From contig MU864002.1 of NCBI GenBank assembly GCA_033296885.1, positions 1-64,000 of the forward strand: a stretch of DNA of 64,000 nt, read 5' to 3'. Positions 23,101 to 36,100 of the stretch are shown one piece after another. The position numbers and the translations under genes are program-made. The notes beneath the pieces are model-generated. The model did not search any database and was not told where the DNA came from. It was given only the letters and a program-made list of their open reading frames with translations. The DNA comes from Triangularia verruculosa (taxonomy: Eukaryota; Ascomycota; Sordariomycetes; Sordariales; Podosporaceae). The stretch's first letter is position 1, and the number at the start of each line of letters is the position of its first letter.

Positions 23101-25238
23101 TTTGGCTCAGACGCTGTGCCACGAAACTGCTACGTACCCCTACACTAGCTCCGATTTTCATTATTAATCCTCCGTTTCCCTCTGTCCGTTTCGGGCGATT
23201 CAGTTATTGAATTAGCCGATACGTCTCTCCGCAGCAGCAGCCGCAACAACGAGCACGACAACCAGGGATCAGGACGATCTCCCTTTTTTGTTTTTTTTGC
23301 AAGGTGGGTTTTTGGACGGCAAGACCCCTGAAAAAAGATTGACGATTGACAGTAGAGTGGCTTTCTGAATCTATACCTACACCGGTAACTTTTGCGCATG
23401 ATACCCTGTGTTTGTTGATTTTTGTCGACTTGGTCTCCAAGCCTTTCGACCACGTACCCCATATTGTGGTCAAAATGAAGATCGATCGGGACAGCCTCGG
23501 TCTACACGAGGAAATCGGGAGCAGACTGCTGATCCTTTTCTGCTTTTGTTCTCCTCTGGGGCTTCTTCAATATCCACCACAACGGCCCTGTTTACATGGT
23601 CTGCCCCAGGTCTGTATCGTCGGAGATCGTGATGTTTCCGTGCCTTGATACATACACTCCACGAAACTACTGCGAGGTACAGTACCTGAACAGCCAACAA
23701 CGGCCGTCCGGGCGGGTGGGTGAACACAGGCGGCGGCACTCGTGACGCATAATCTGTCCAGTTAACAAGAAAGAATGTTTGCTTCACACTAGCGCCGCCA
23801 ACGGTTTGTGGATTACCTCGTTTCTTCCAAGGTTCAACCTCCTTGTTTCGGGGGGAAACAAAACATCGTCATCGGTTTGGGCTCTCTCTCTGTCTCCGCT
23901 TGGCACGAATCCTTCGCGTCTTCTCCCAGTCTGCCAGATCGACCGTTGGGCGTCAAGTCCAACCAGGAGCTTTGTTGATCTGGCGTTGAACTGGCGTCGA
24001 GCGTTTAACACCGATCTTCGTTCTTGAGGTTTTGCTGCGATCGGGCCGTTGTGGGATGTGCCATCTAACCCCAAGCAGGACAAGACGCTCGGCGTTTTTC
24101 CCTACGGAGCACACTAGGCTGTTTAAACTCCACAGCACTTCCAGCTCTTCAGGGCCTCCTCGGCCTGAAAAGCAGGCAAGCGTCCGATCGGATACGTCGG
24201 CGGGAAAACGGCGGCGGCTGTCATCGTCTCTTTAGGGGGGTGGGGTGGTTTCCTAGGTTTGAATCAAATTCCGCGGGACCGTTGAGGTATCCGGCTTCGT
24301 TTTAGGGCCAGCGGTGACGAAATCGATTTTGTTGTTCGAACCTCCTTTTCTCTCTTTGGTTACCGGCGATGGTCACGGTGATGATGCTGATGATTGTGAT
24401 CTACCAAGCTCTGCGGATAGAAAGTTGCTCCCGTTTCTGGCCAAGAGGCTCTGACCTTGTGAAAACTCTGAGATGCCTAATCCAAATCTGGGCGTGCGGT
24501 CTAAAGAAGGGGTCTAGGTCCTTGACGCCATGCCACCGAACCCTGGGAAAGACAACGGTGAAGCAGACATTAGCTTTTTCTTCATTTGCACTCGGTAGCC
24601 TGTTGGTGGCGACCGAGTCTCGCCGTTGCCGTGCCTGCCACCAGTCGCTGTTGAAAACCGAGAAGAGAGAAGACAGTGAGGTGGAGAAATGAGCGGTTGC
24701 AAAAGCCTGCTCCATCGGTGAGGCGTCAGAAGCCATCCATCGTTGTCACAAAGTTAAAAAGAACAAAGATGTTTTGTAAATACCCGCATCGCTCAGCGGC
24801 ATCTGCAGTGTTGTTTTGTATGTATTAGGTTTTCCTTGCGCCCAGCGGCCACAAGTATAGGTATGTGTTATGTTATTATACATAGTAGTAATGTTTTTCC
24901 ATCCATCGCCTTCTCTCATCGCTTCGCCGCCTCCTGAAAGAGGTTGTTCCATCTCCTTCCATAATAATGTATATGCATATCCAAAAAGGCCCCTGCAAAG
25001 ATTAAAAAATGTACAAAAGAAAAAAAAAAAAGAATGACAAGGGAAAGAAACCATTTTATGTATGGACGGGGGTATCATCAGTATAAACAAAGGAAAGACA
25101 AGTAATCATAAACCCAGAAAGCCATTCGCTATGCAAAAAACGTTGCGTTCCCCCTTGGTCCCAACAATTCTTTTTGTGTCCTTTTCTTTTGGTCGCTGTT
25201 CAATCTTGTCAGTTGCACAGAATTCGTGAATCCACGTG
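14188..25238. other. 11 kb gene-poor intergenic tract, 3' side of the flbD-like gene
   Basis: I see no protein gene here. The longest stop-free frame is 190 codons (21560-22132, minus), with no family resemblance and no convincing exon partners. The tract contains a degenerate tandem repeat (16561-16633), poly-T/G runs, a GT run (about 19878-19893), short (TAGGA)n and GCGC runs, and many CCGTTG/CAACGG hexamers. Both flanking genes point into it, so it lies between two 3' ends. Its length is unusual against the 0.3-1.3 kb spacing seen in the right half of the window. It may hold long non-coding transcripts or distal control elements. Confidence 0.5.
16561..16633. repeat. Degenerate tandem repeat, unit about 14 nt
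   Basis: Five imperfect copies of a unit close to CATCAGTCCTAAAC follow one another, with the variants CATCAGTCCCAAAC, CATCATCAGTCCTAAAC, CACCAGTCTTGAAC, CGCCAGTCCTAAAAC and CATCAGTCCAATT. Differences are mostly transitions. It lies far from any coding region and looks like an ageing minisatellite. Confidence 0.85.
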
Positions 25239-26297
25239 CTACAGCGGGAGAGCCGGGTCTATTAGGTTGGGGACAGAAAGTCTGCTGTTGTTGCTCCTTT
25301 CCTCAGCTCTGCTGGCACTCAGCCCAGGGTCGCTCAGCCTGAAGCTCGACGCTGCGGCATTGGGAGAGCTGGGAGCGGTAAGAGGGTGGTGAGGTTGGCG
25401 GGGAGCAAAGTAATCAGAATGCTGGGCAGCGGGAGGAGCGCCATAGGCAAGTGGCTGTCTTGGGTACTCGTTGCGAGGGAAGGCAGGAGACGTGTTCAGT
25501 CTGAAGTCTGGCGAGTTGATTGGGTGAGTAGCATCGGTCAGAGAGGGCAGCCTGTTGTTGTCCTGGGGAGAGGCTGAAGTCCGGTAAGGGTAGACTCCAT
25601 CTTCGAGGCTCGTCTTAAGAGGGGCAAGCATGGCGCTTTCGGGTCTCGCGTCGTAGTAGCGCGGCGGTGGGGAGGGCGCCTGGGGTGAGGTTCCGTAGTG
25701 GGATCCGTTGTCAGACATCAGAGAAGGAGCCGCCTCCGAGTCGGGAGAGTAGGCTGGGGAGGACATGGGAGTCTCGATCCCGTAGTTGGCGCCGTGCATG
25801 GCCGAAGGGTGAAGGGGTGGCACGAAAGGTCTCCGAGGAGCCACGTCATGGGCCTGGGGAAGAGGCAGCTGTCTTTGGGAGGCGGGAGCCATGGGTGGCA
25901 AGAGCGGAGATGCTCCGTTGATCTGATTCCCATACTGCAGAGAAGTGGCCTTGCGCTTGTCCTGTCTCTTTCTGCGGTTCTGGCTCCCGTTCCACCAGTT
26001 CTTGACAGCGTTGTCGCTGCGGCCCGAAAGACGTCTGGCGATGTCGGCCCACCGCTTGCCTATTTGCTGAACCAGCTGCTCAATCAGTTGGCCCTCCTCA
26101 GGGGTGATGGGGTCGTGGTTGAGAGAAGGCTTCAAGTTCTGGTGATATCTTTCGCGGCACTGCTTTGGTGTTCTCGAGCTGAGGTGGCTGGAGATGCGTA
26201 CCCAGTTGAGAGCACCTTGGGTCTGAACAAGAGACATCAGGTAGGCGTCCTCATGTGCCGACCAGGGGCCTCTTCTGTGGTTGGGTGGTGAAGACAT
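25239..26297 (-). CDS. flbD: R2R3 Myb transcription factor, FlbD/RCA-1 type
   Basis: Single-exon gene. Starting at the ATG complementary to 26295-26297 gives 352 aa, chosen because the Myb repeats begin eight residues later (RRGPWSAHEDAYL), as in the family. R2 occupies about residues 9-58 with W12 and W32, the third aromatic replaced by Tyr in CRERYHQNLKPSLN. R3 occupies about 61-110, with W83 and W101/W102 in RSDNAVKNWWNGS, which is the DNA-recognition helix. A basic RRKRQDKRK follows, then a long Pro/Ser-rich tail. FlbD in Aspergillus nidulans activates conidiation (brlA pathway), and Neurospora RCA-1 is its homologue, so a nuclear developmental regulator is expected. The open frame extends upstream without a stop to 26600, with another in-frame ATG at 26378 (27 codons further upstream), so the exact start is not certain. 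The gene stands alone in a very large intergenic tract. Confidence 0.9.
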   Translation of the reverse strand: MSSPPNHRRGPWSAHEDAYLMSLVQTQGALNWVRISSHLSSRTPKQCRERYHQNLKPSLNHDPITPEEGQLIEQLVQQIGKRWADIARRLSGRSDNAVKNWWNGSQNRRKRQDKRKATSLQYGNQINGASPLLPPMAPASQRQLPLPQAHDVAPRRPFVPPLHPSAMHGANYGIETPMSSPAYSPDSEAAPSLMSDNGSHYGTSPQAPSPPPRYYDARPESAMLAPLKTSLEDGVYPYRTSASPQDNNRLPSLTDATHPINSPDFRLNTSPAFPRNEYPRQPLAYGAPPAAQHSDYFAPRQPHHPLTAPSSPNAAASSFRLSDPGLSASRAEERSNNSRLSVPNLIDPALPL

Positions 26298-27100
26298 GAC
26301 GTGGTTGTTGGTGTAGTGAGACAGAGCAGCCGACGCACGATGGTCGGCGGTGCTATTGTCGAGATTGTAGTGAAGCATGTAGAAGGTTGGAAGAGGGTGT
26401 TGATGGGTAGTGGTGGTGATGTTGTTGTATATATTGTTGATGGCAAGAGCCGGTGTGGTGGTTGTACTTGCTGCTTGTTCTTGATCAAGACGATGGATGG
26501 TGAGGCAACGAGGAAGGAGGAGGAGGTCTGATAAGTATACATTCCGGGACACCCAAGAGGGAACAATCTGGCGAACCAGCAAGCAGTCGTGGCTTGGCAC
26601 TGGGGGTGCTTGGGACCGAACTTGTCAACTTGTGGGGACCCATTGTGGGCGCTGGCTCACCTGGTGGAGGGGGGAACTTCGGTGCAGGGAACATGGGTAC
26701 AAGCACAGCAAGCCTGAGAGAAACGGGGGCAGGGGTCGTTGGAGGAGTCGTCCACAAACAGGCCCCCTGTCTCCTGCACCCCTCTTTCTGGGCCCAGCTC
26801 TGCTGGAACAGCAAAACAAAGGACGACCAGCACACGACAAAACGATGAAACGACTCCATCGGTACGGATATCTGTAAGGTACCCTGCCGAGAGCACGCCT
26901 GCCACCAGAAACCACTTGGCGACTTCTTAGACCACATTAGGCTTGAGGAATAACCGTTCATCAGTGACAGGTGGAAAGCGCCAACGTTCGTTCGTCTAAT
27001 GCCAATGCTCGTGGCGCCCACCTGCCTCGTCTGAGCTAGGTGTCGGATAGCGTGTACCTTAAATCCTCACAGTGTCGAGCAGCTTTGTGAAAGTGAGGAT
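26298..27100 (-). promoter_or_regulatory. Leader and upstream region of the flbD-like gene
   Basis: Immediately upstream of the start, the coding strand is rich in ACC/ACA triplets (complement of the GTGGTGGT-type run at about 26400-26470), typical of an untranslated leader. A 178-codon open frame on the same strand (26485-27021) ends about 190 nt before the start, in a different frame. If transcription begins beyond 27.0 kb this would be a long upstream ORF able to affect translation. Initiation site, introns and real leader length cannot be read from sequence alone. Confidence 0.35.
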
Positions 27101-30100
27101 GTACCTTGGGGGGGGTGGGGGGTGTCCCGAATTGACTTCGGTGCGCCCGATTTTTCAGCCATTATCGCGTCTAGCTAGCTCCAAATGGCAGCAGCATGGG
27201 TGCCGGAGAGTTTAATTGATGGGGCTTGATCCTGCATCGACAGCAGCAGCAGTGGCTTTACGGTGTATCAGGCTGCTCCATTGCTGGCATGTTCCGTATC
27301 TGGCGATGAAGCTTTCAATGGCTTATTGTCTGCAATGTAAATAGAAACTCTTCTCACGAAGTTAACGACAGCAAACAAAATCCACACGATAGCATCACAG
27401 GAGGCCACGCCGCCCAGCTACCTTGCTGGAGCCATGATGCAGCTGCTGGCGGGGGACCCCGACTGGCTGGATTGGCCATGTGCTGCAGTGCCGTCCCGTT
27501 GTCGTCGACTTGAAAGCATAACGGTATAAATGATTCTTGTATTGCGGCGTCGCAGCCGTGGGATTATTATTATTGGAATCCCCGTCTCTTAACCGTACCT
27601 TAATACCGTATTGCTGGACCTTGTGTATCGTTCGTCACCGCGGGGAGCAAGGATGGCACAGGGATCTCATCTCAGCTGCCCCGTGCCGGCCTTGTCTGCT
27701 TTGATGATCGCTGTCAGGGGGGGCCAAAGCGACCAACACCACCTCACGCATCACATCACACACTTTGCATCACGGACCACCTCTGGTCACTGTCACCGTC
27801 GCTCTTGTCGTTGAGAATCCTCCGATCCACTGACCCCTCCTCTGCCGAGTATCGTCACCTTGCTTGGGACCTAGGTGTCTGCACGAGTATGTCGTAGACA
27901 TGGATCCGGACTTTGGCTGGGGATGAGCATGTCCGTAGCTGTAGCGACGCTTCTCCTGGATGGCTCCCCCCTTTCTTATCCACTGGAGCCTTCCGAGTAA
28001 TCGTGATGCATGGTGTGCCATCTACCCTTCCCCGCTGTGAGTGGTTTTTGTCAACATAGCGCCGTCCCGTTGCTGGTAGCAGCAGCAGTACATCATTTCA
28101 ACTGACAAGTGCAAAGCTTCTCTCCTGAAGATCGGGCTACCTGACGGTGAACGGGAAGTTCCAGTCTGCAAGAACAACCAGTACCTTCAGCGGGCGCAAC
28201 GCCGTTCGAAACGGTAACAAACGTCTGAATCAGGACCTGCACCTAACTGACTACAAGCAGTACAGGTCCTGTGGCTTGCATGAAATGGCTTGTCCCATCT
28301 GTAGGGGATTTTCAAGTCTTGTTGGGGGGGATGGTAGGGTGCCGTCTTCGGCAATCCCCAAGATTTGCAAGTCCTAGTACAAAGCTGAACCATCCCATCC
28401 ACACCATTCTCTTAAGACATATATTATGGCCCAGGAGGCCCGTCGTCGTGGTCGGTTCTTGGAGCAAGAGGGTTCCCAAACCAGAACTCTCACACGACGG
28501 AATACAGTATCATCGCGGCTCGCATTAGGTATCATGTAGCAGGGCCGCTGCTATGCAGGTGTCGCTTGAACCAATCCGCCCCTCCCTATTGATGCTCCCT
28601 GTGGAGTATTGATGGGATGAAGGCATGCAGGTATGTACGGGTGTCCCGTTTCTGGTCCTTTCTTGGGCGTTCCCTTGTTCCAGAAGGGACGAAAAAGGCC
28701 TCAAGATGCACAGAGAGCACACCTTCCACAGGCGCGCGCATCCAGTATCTGCACCGCATTCTTGCAGTTTCAGAGACGTAGAAGTTCGTGTAGCCACACA
28801 GGGCTGACATCCTGTCCTGAGATGGCGGGCGCCTTGCCGCGGGTATCTCCAGAGCTGGGCCTTGAGCCGCGCGATATTGTTAGGGGGGGGGGGGGCTCTG
28901 GAAGGCGGCCAGAACCACCAGCTGCCGGGGGGGATGGCACTCGATGGCATGCCGAGATCGCCATGTTTCTTTGCCCCCCGATTTCCTTATCCGGGCTTCC
29001 AGACCGCTCTCCTGATGCTCGTAAATGCTTGGCTCTGGTAGGTGTATTCTTGCGAGCGTCTCTCCACCGCAATACCAGGTAAGATTGTTGTTCCTGCATG
29101 GAGGTCCTAATCAGTGTTAATACGTGTCATATCAACGGCTGATCTGGCGGTGACAACGTGGTCAAACAGCTGGAGACAGCAAAAAGAAAAGAAAAAGAAA
29201 GGAAAACTAGTATTGCTGGGTAGCATTCGTCGTCATCCCATGACGGCCTCGTCCGTCTTGTCCCAAGCTGCTGGGGCGCGCCAGTGGCTAGCTCGATGAT
29301 TAGCCAGCCTGATGAACCAGATCGCTGCGCAACAATTCCCATAGAATTACTTGATGGCTGATATAATATAGGGCAGCGTATTGGACTATGGACGAGGGTG
29401 CTGTGTGGTCGCGATGGGGCAGAATTGCTTTTTGTCGAGGCTGCAGAGACCAGAAGGTGGCATTCTTTCGCTTACTGATTCAAGAAGACGCTCCTGAGAT
29501 GTTCGCTAAAAAAGAGGTGTACACGGCAAGTCGGTTGCCCGTCAATGGTACAGTCGCTGTCCAGATCTGGGGTTATTAAGCTTCAAGTCCCAGCGAGCCG
29601 GTCTGTGCTGATCCTGAGCGGGTGGCTTTTCTTCAGCGACCCATCCACTTGGGTACCCGACCGGCTAAATGCATTGAAGGGGGTTAGGGGTGCATGGACT
29701 CTGCAACGGCGCTTAGCTCCCCTCTGTCGCCTGTTGTCTCCTCTACTGGAATCCAACATCCCCCATCCTCACCAATACTGTGCAGTACATCCTGCACCCT
29801 CGACCCAGACAGGAAACCAGATCGCCATAACTTCAGAGAAGGGATGGCACGGACCGGCGATCGTCAGTTGCTCGAGATCTACTCACACACAACGCCTGCC
29901 GCCGTCACCTCACCACACCGGCGATGACGGTGATATGACATGCAGATCTCGACGAAGTTTCGCTCGTCTCTGCTTGATGTTTCACTTTTTGATCGGATAA
30001 GCAGAATATAACACCTCGTTTATCACATACCGCAAGCGAAGCACCACAAGGTGCCGTCCACGCCGCTATAATTATATCCTTGGGGTATAACGGCTGTCCG

Positions 30101-33100
30101 TTATAGCTCTGGGCGCGGGGGTTTTGGCTGTGGTCAGTCAGTCACTCCATAACCCTCCCACAAGCGAACACCAGACTATGTCCGATGTACATACAGGAGA
30201 ATATCATCCGTGCAGCACATCAACAAACTTCCGAAGATTTGTGCCTGGTAGCACCGAAACCCTTTGGACCGTATGCTGTGAAGCCGTAACAGCTCAGAGC
30301 ATGCTCCGTGGCATGTTTCCCTGCCGCGTCCTGCGTAAACCCAACTGTTCGGGTAGTGGGCGAAACGGACTCGAAGCAACTTTCCTGCATGTTTGAACGT
30401 CTCCGCCTCGTCGACTTCTCGATACAACTACAAAGTTCCTCCTCACCACCCTACGACGTCAGATAGACAGCGCAGCAATTCGCCAAGATTGGACACATCG
30501 TCCTGCAAATCTCTCATGTGGTCAGCTGGGGGTCAACGGGCCCTTGCTACAGTTGTATCGTATCTCATTCCCAGACACGATAGTTACTGACAGCCGATAC
30601 AAAAACCGCCAAGCGAGCCAAGCAAGCCCATCCCTGCCCCTCTTCTCGTTTGGTATCCCCCGATGTTGCGATACTCCAGCGACACAGACCTTGGTTTCGT
30701 ACCAACGAGGCTCTCAGATCGTGGGGCAGAGGGGTCATCATCATCTCGGGCTCACGAGTGGTGGACTCTCATTTTCCTTTTTCTGCGGGCTACTTGCGCT
30801 TGCATGATCTTCCCGTGCGTAGCAACCCAGCGATTGCTCGTCATCTCATTCGCCAGCATCAGCGAGCAATCATCTCGCACTCTCCCAAGAAGGGGAGCGA
30901 TGCTCCCTCCCAAGGACCTTTTCCCTTTCACCTTGATACCACAACAGCAATATCCTTGCCAACAAATCGCCAGTCCACACGTACCGGCGGTATCCGCGTC
31001 CCGAGGGTTCCTTTATTTCACAACGGCATGCAGGCAACCGGTATTGTTGACTGAGATCCAGTCGATAGCCATCGTGACTGCTTGAATCCAACATTCAGAT
31101 ATATACGTACCTTTTACTCGTTCCTAAAGATCACCAGCCACACGCCACATTCCAACTTCTGGGGCTCCTGACCCCCAGCTGGAAGACAAGGCTTGACTCC
31201 CCGTTGGCTGAACACTCACCTGGATTCGGATTTCGGAGCCCTGACAGACATCCGGGGGCCGGTTCGGATCTCCCCCCTCCCACACACCACCACCACTGAT
31301 CACCTCATCATCGTGTGGCCCCGTTTCTGACCCAGCGGCTCGGGCACCACCCTACTCCGCATTGTGGCTAAAGCCCGACTCGGCGACCTTTCAACAGCCA
31401 GACCGGGGTGGTTTGTACCCCTGGCCTTGCCAAAAGACAAGAGCGCCACTGAAGATCCCTCTGTTTTCATTGGACCCGACGCTGTGTGACAACGGTTTTT
31501 TGCGTTACTCTTTTGCGTCAACGCTAAGCAGGACGGATCGCTTCATCCCCCACCTGGCGAGGGAAGGGGGGACCTAGTCGTTGTGCTAGCCGCTTACGGA
31601 AGTTACTAGCGAACGGTTCAGCTGAGGCTTTCAACGCCTACGGTGCACGCAGTGGCCGAAACGGGCAATCCTTCACTGACAAGCAGGGACGAGAATGCTC
31701 CACGCAAACGGGCCTACGAACTGAGTGGACGGGTGCTGGGATTTTGTGCATGGAGTAAGAGATGCGTTGTTGGGGGTAAGTGGACACCCCTTTTTACGAC
31801 ATAAGGTATGATAACAGGCTTCACGTTACGACGCTTTGATACAATTTTGCTTCTTTCTTGGCTTTGGGTGTTTTGGTGGTGGTGAACTGCTGATATGTAC
31901 AAAGTCTTGTTTTTCCCCCTTTAGGACGACGTTGTAACCCTCCTCCGCAGACAGCCATCATCATCTCCATCATCATCATGAACCCACCGACGTGCGCAGC
32001 ATAACAAGACCTCCACAGGTAAAAAACCCAGAGCGCAACATTGGAACGGTGCTCCCCGGTCAAATACACATCACTCGGATAATGTCCCGGCAGCCGGCCG
32101 GCCGAAAATTCCCTTTTACTATTCCCAGGTTTTGCGAGAAAGCGGGAAAGCAACAGCGGGAAGAGACTCAAACGATGGTACTGTATTCATGTATGGAAGT
32201 TCTAGGGATACTACACCACGGCTGCACGGAAAGGTTTGGTTCGAGATTGCATTTTTTCAAAAATAGTAAAAAGCGGGAAAGAAAAGTGGACAAAATAATA
32301 ATTCAATAGTACGGACCCGGCACCAAAGTTTTTCTGTGAGGGGAGGGGCTTCCCGCTCGATGACCCAAACACTGACACACTTCAAACGGGCCTCGGTAGG
32401 CATATGCGGATATACCATACATACAGAGCTACGTTTAACTACGGTATAGTATACGGATACCTACCCTGTTGCTATTCAACGTCATCGCTCGAGAGGAAAA
32501 ACGAATAATGGCAGGCTGCAGGCGTTGCAATTTGTCCAATCTCTGCATCTTCTGTTTTTTTTTTTTTTTGTTTTTTTTGCTCACATTTATCCCCAAAGCA
32601 AACATGTCTTTTTGGTTGCAGTATCGACAGACAGTTATTAGTTGCAAGTCGCCGTTCAAAATACAGATACCAATTTTCTGTTCCCCGACGGGTGAGAGCG
32701 GGCGAGCAATCGGTAGCCAGTCAATTGGACAAAATCCCCCCCCCCCCTTGTCCAGCTCAAAAGCTACCTAATAATACATCCCCAGAGCCGCCCGCCGCCG
32801 CTGCATGTAAGGTAAGTTGATGCGAGCAAGAGAGAGAGAAAGATGCAAGTTGGGACGAAAGCGTCACTCTTCTCTCTCATCCCCCACCCATTCAGGATCG
32901 TGAGAAAAAAACAAACTGCTTTTTTTCTTCTTTCTGCCTTTGTTTGGAATGTGTCAAAAATCAGAGGGCTGAAAACTTTCTGGGTTGGGTATGTATAGAG
33001 AAAGTTCCAAATATGTATGTATGTATGGTGATGAACTCGTGGGCATGGATGGGAGAGGGGGCCAGGATCAAAGTCAACAATGGCTTCCATCTCCGTTTTT

Positions 33101-36100
33101 TCCCATCCAAGGCAGAGAGTGTCTCTGTATGTCTTGAAGCCCAGGATAAAAAGACCACGGGAAAAAAGACATGCTTTTGTCTCGATCCTTTTTAAAACCC
33201 CCGCCCCGTCTGTTTGGCAACTGGTCACCGTTGAGGACTCAGAAAACAAGTAAAAGTGAGACACAAAAAACGGGACGAAAATCCCTCCCCCCCCCCCCCC
33301 CCATCCTATTGGTGAAAGCCTACTACTATTCACCGACACACGCTGGGAGTATCCCCGCTTCATCGTTTTTCTCCTCTAGAGATCAAGCTCCGAGACATTT
33401 CTTTGTGGCTTCCTTCTCAACGGTCGTCGGTCCAAAGAGGCACCGAGAGAAAGGTAGAGCAAAGTCTTACAGATCCTCGCTTATGGAGTTTGGCTCTGTA
33501 CCACACACGTAGGTGGTGAGACAAAAGACGGTGGACGGTTTAACTGGTGAGGCTTCTAGCTGGCCGGGGACCAGTTCAGCAAATTCCTCCATGACCAGGC
33601 TACAGCTGAACATTCCAGCTTCCAGCTCCCAACTCCCAGCTGAACCGTTGCAAAGATGCTCGTAAAAGCTGCTCTCTACTCAGAAAGCAACTCTTACAAA
33701 TACCCGGTCTTGTTTCCCAAAACAAAAACCATGCATCCTGACAAACGAAAAGCAGGCTTTCGTCACCCTTCCAGCCCGCCCAAAACCGACAGGGCTCTCA
33801 GGGCTGTCAACCTATTTTGGACACCTTTCCCTCTGACGTGGCTCCTACAAATCCCATATCTTAATCTATTCCCGCAGCAGGAGGCTTCGCTTTCGTGTTT
33901 GATTCCCTGCTGGCTGGTGGTCGGCTAGAACGGCCAAGAGATCCGAGAGGAGAACATCGATCTCCTAACCACCCGCCGTTCTTTTCCCCTTGGCCCCCTC
34001 GGATAGTGTAGACAGGATGAGGGGCATGTGCATCATTCTTTGCTGCATGTCTCTCTTCCTGCCTCGCTGATGAAATAAATAATGGGTCTTGCCGGGGGGC
34101 AGGTGTTCTTGGCTGGCCCTGAGGCCAGGCTGGCGGCAGTTGAGACTGACGAGCCAGAAGATGGTGAAATGCTGACCATCAAGTTTACTTTTGCCACCCA
34201 CACTCGCATGTAATGGAGCTCGCGTAGGCATATGAAGCATGAGAGTGAGACAATTGACGACAATAGACAACAATAGGCATTGTCTCTATGCACAAAAGAA
34301 CGTATCCGGAATGCTGGAAGTGGACCATGGATAGAGTATGTACCGCCTGGCCGGGTTTTTCTCTAAGACACGGAGAAAGATTGGGTTGATAGGCTGTTCT
34401 GAGTGAATAGTTAGAATCTACTTCGTGGTTTGGCTTGATGTAGTACCGGCGAGGCAAGGGAGGGAAGACTACCATCACCTCCAACATGTCATGACCGGCA
34501 CGGCAACCGAAAGGGGGAGATGGACGGCGATACGCTTCGACAGCTCAAGCTGGCTGCATGTGGGTAGGCAGGTGTATGCAGGCTTGTGGACAAACAAACA
34601 GGTCCTCTTCGTCCGTTACCCATCTCCCCTGCTTCATCGCCAGGTAAATGTTGCGTGCCACAACTGAAGAAAGTAACAGCGCCATGGCGTCTCGATCAAC
34701 CCAGGCCAGGCCAGTCCTGGATGTAGAGTAACGGCGTAAAACGGTCAGCTAACCCAAGTCACGCCTTCTTCCCGCTGGCCTTGTTCTGGACCCCGATTAC
34801 TACCTGCCGGACAGGCCGGGCTTCCGGGGAAGTAGGGATGGATTCTGTCCAACACACCATCACGCGGACCTGATGCTGCAGTCGTTGGGCTCGGCAAGCG
34901 GGGAACGAACTTGAACGTGGGAACTTTTGATTCAGAATATTCCATACGGTCCAGTGTGTGCTACGCATCCGTCGTGACAATTATCGCCGATCCGAGTGGG
35001 CGGATCGATGAGGTGATGGGCTGGCAACCTCTTTCCCTCTCTGGGACTCTGGTCCCGGCTAGAGATTCCTTATTTGACAAGCCTCCTTCGGAAAGGGGCC
35101 CCGTCGAGCTAGCAAATGAAAAGTATAGTGCAAAGGAGCTGAGAAGAAATGTCGAAAAGATGGAGAGTAGCTAAGCCGATTTCGTGAAATCCCAAGTCTT
35201 CGACGCTGGGGTGCTTCTGGCAAAGTTGGGATTCTGAGGGTGCTGATGTAGGCCCATTTGTGAATCCCTCACTCTCATACCCCCTACACCTACATTAGTC
35301 TTGAACTATGCCTTGCTGTAGTGGCACATCACTAGCCCTCAAGTTTGAGGAATATGACGATGATTGGCCTGCGTCCTGGTGTTTTGTTTCTCTGGCTCAA
35401 TGACCTGGCGGTTTCATTCTCACGCACCAAATGCAGTACCTGAGGAGAGCTGTACCGGTGTGTGCGTGTAGACCGCTACCGTTCGTGCTCCAAAGCAGCG
35501 GCATCACTCTGTAGGGAGGAAACGGCACTTGAATGCAGACACCGAGATGTCGTTCCCCATATGCCATATGTAGCCGTTTGGATTGGATGCTGACTCTGGG
35601 CGGATATCCCTTCGAGGCTGGGGTGACAGAACAGGGAGGCATCAGTACCAGTACAAAGTGTTGAGAAATGGCTCAAAGTTCTGCGCATGAGGTACCTCCT
35701 GCCTCCTCGACGGGGCGGCAGATGATATCTGATATTCTTGTCTCCCGGGATTCGATGCCGGCTCCGCGGTTTGAGGTTGATACCCGGAGAAGCGTTGTTG
35801 TCATTGCATAATGTGGGTAGGGGTCAACGGTGTGGGCTTGACAAAACGGTGGAGTGCTTACTTACAAACGCGGGCGGAATAATATCTCGAGTTGTTTGTC
35901 AGATTCGGCAGTGTGTGGGAAATAGGGGTGATTTTCAAGAAAGCTGGATTGGTTGGCTGTCGTTGCTTGAAAAGTTTGGTTGCATTCTGTTGCTTCAGCT
36001 GTGCTGGGTTAATTGACTCCATAAACGAGCCCAAAGAGGAAATATACCGATCATGATAACTGCTTCGTGGCAGCTGAGAGTTGAGGACGGGATGGCATTT

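Noticed and set aside
25698..26291. 197-codon plus-strand frame opposite the Myb domains
   Set aside because: It is the antisense of the R2R3 repeats and has no features of its own.
32764..33363. 199-codon minus-strand frame
   Set aside because: It crosses poly-C/poly-T simple sequence giving Gly and Phe/Lys runs; no family.
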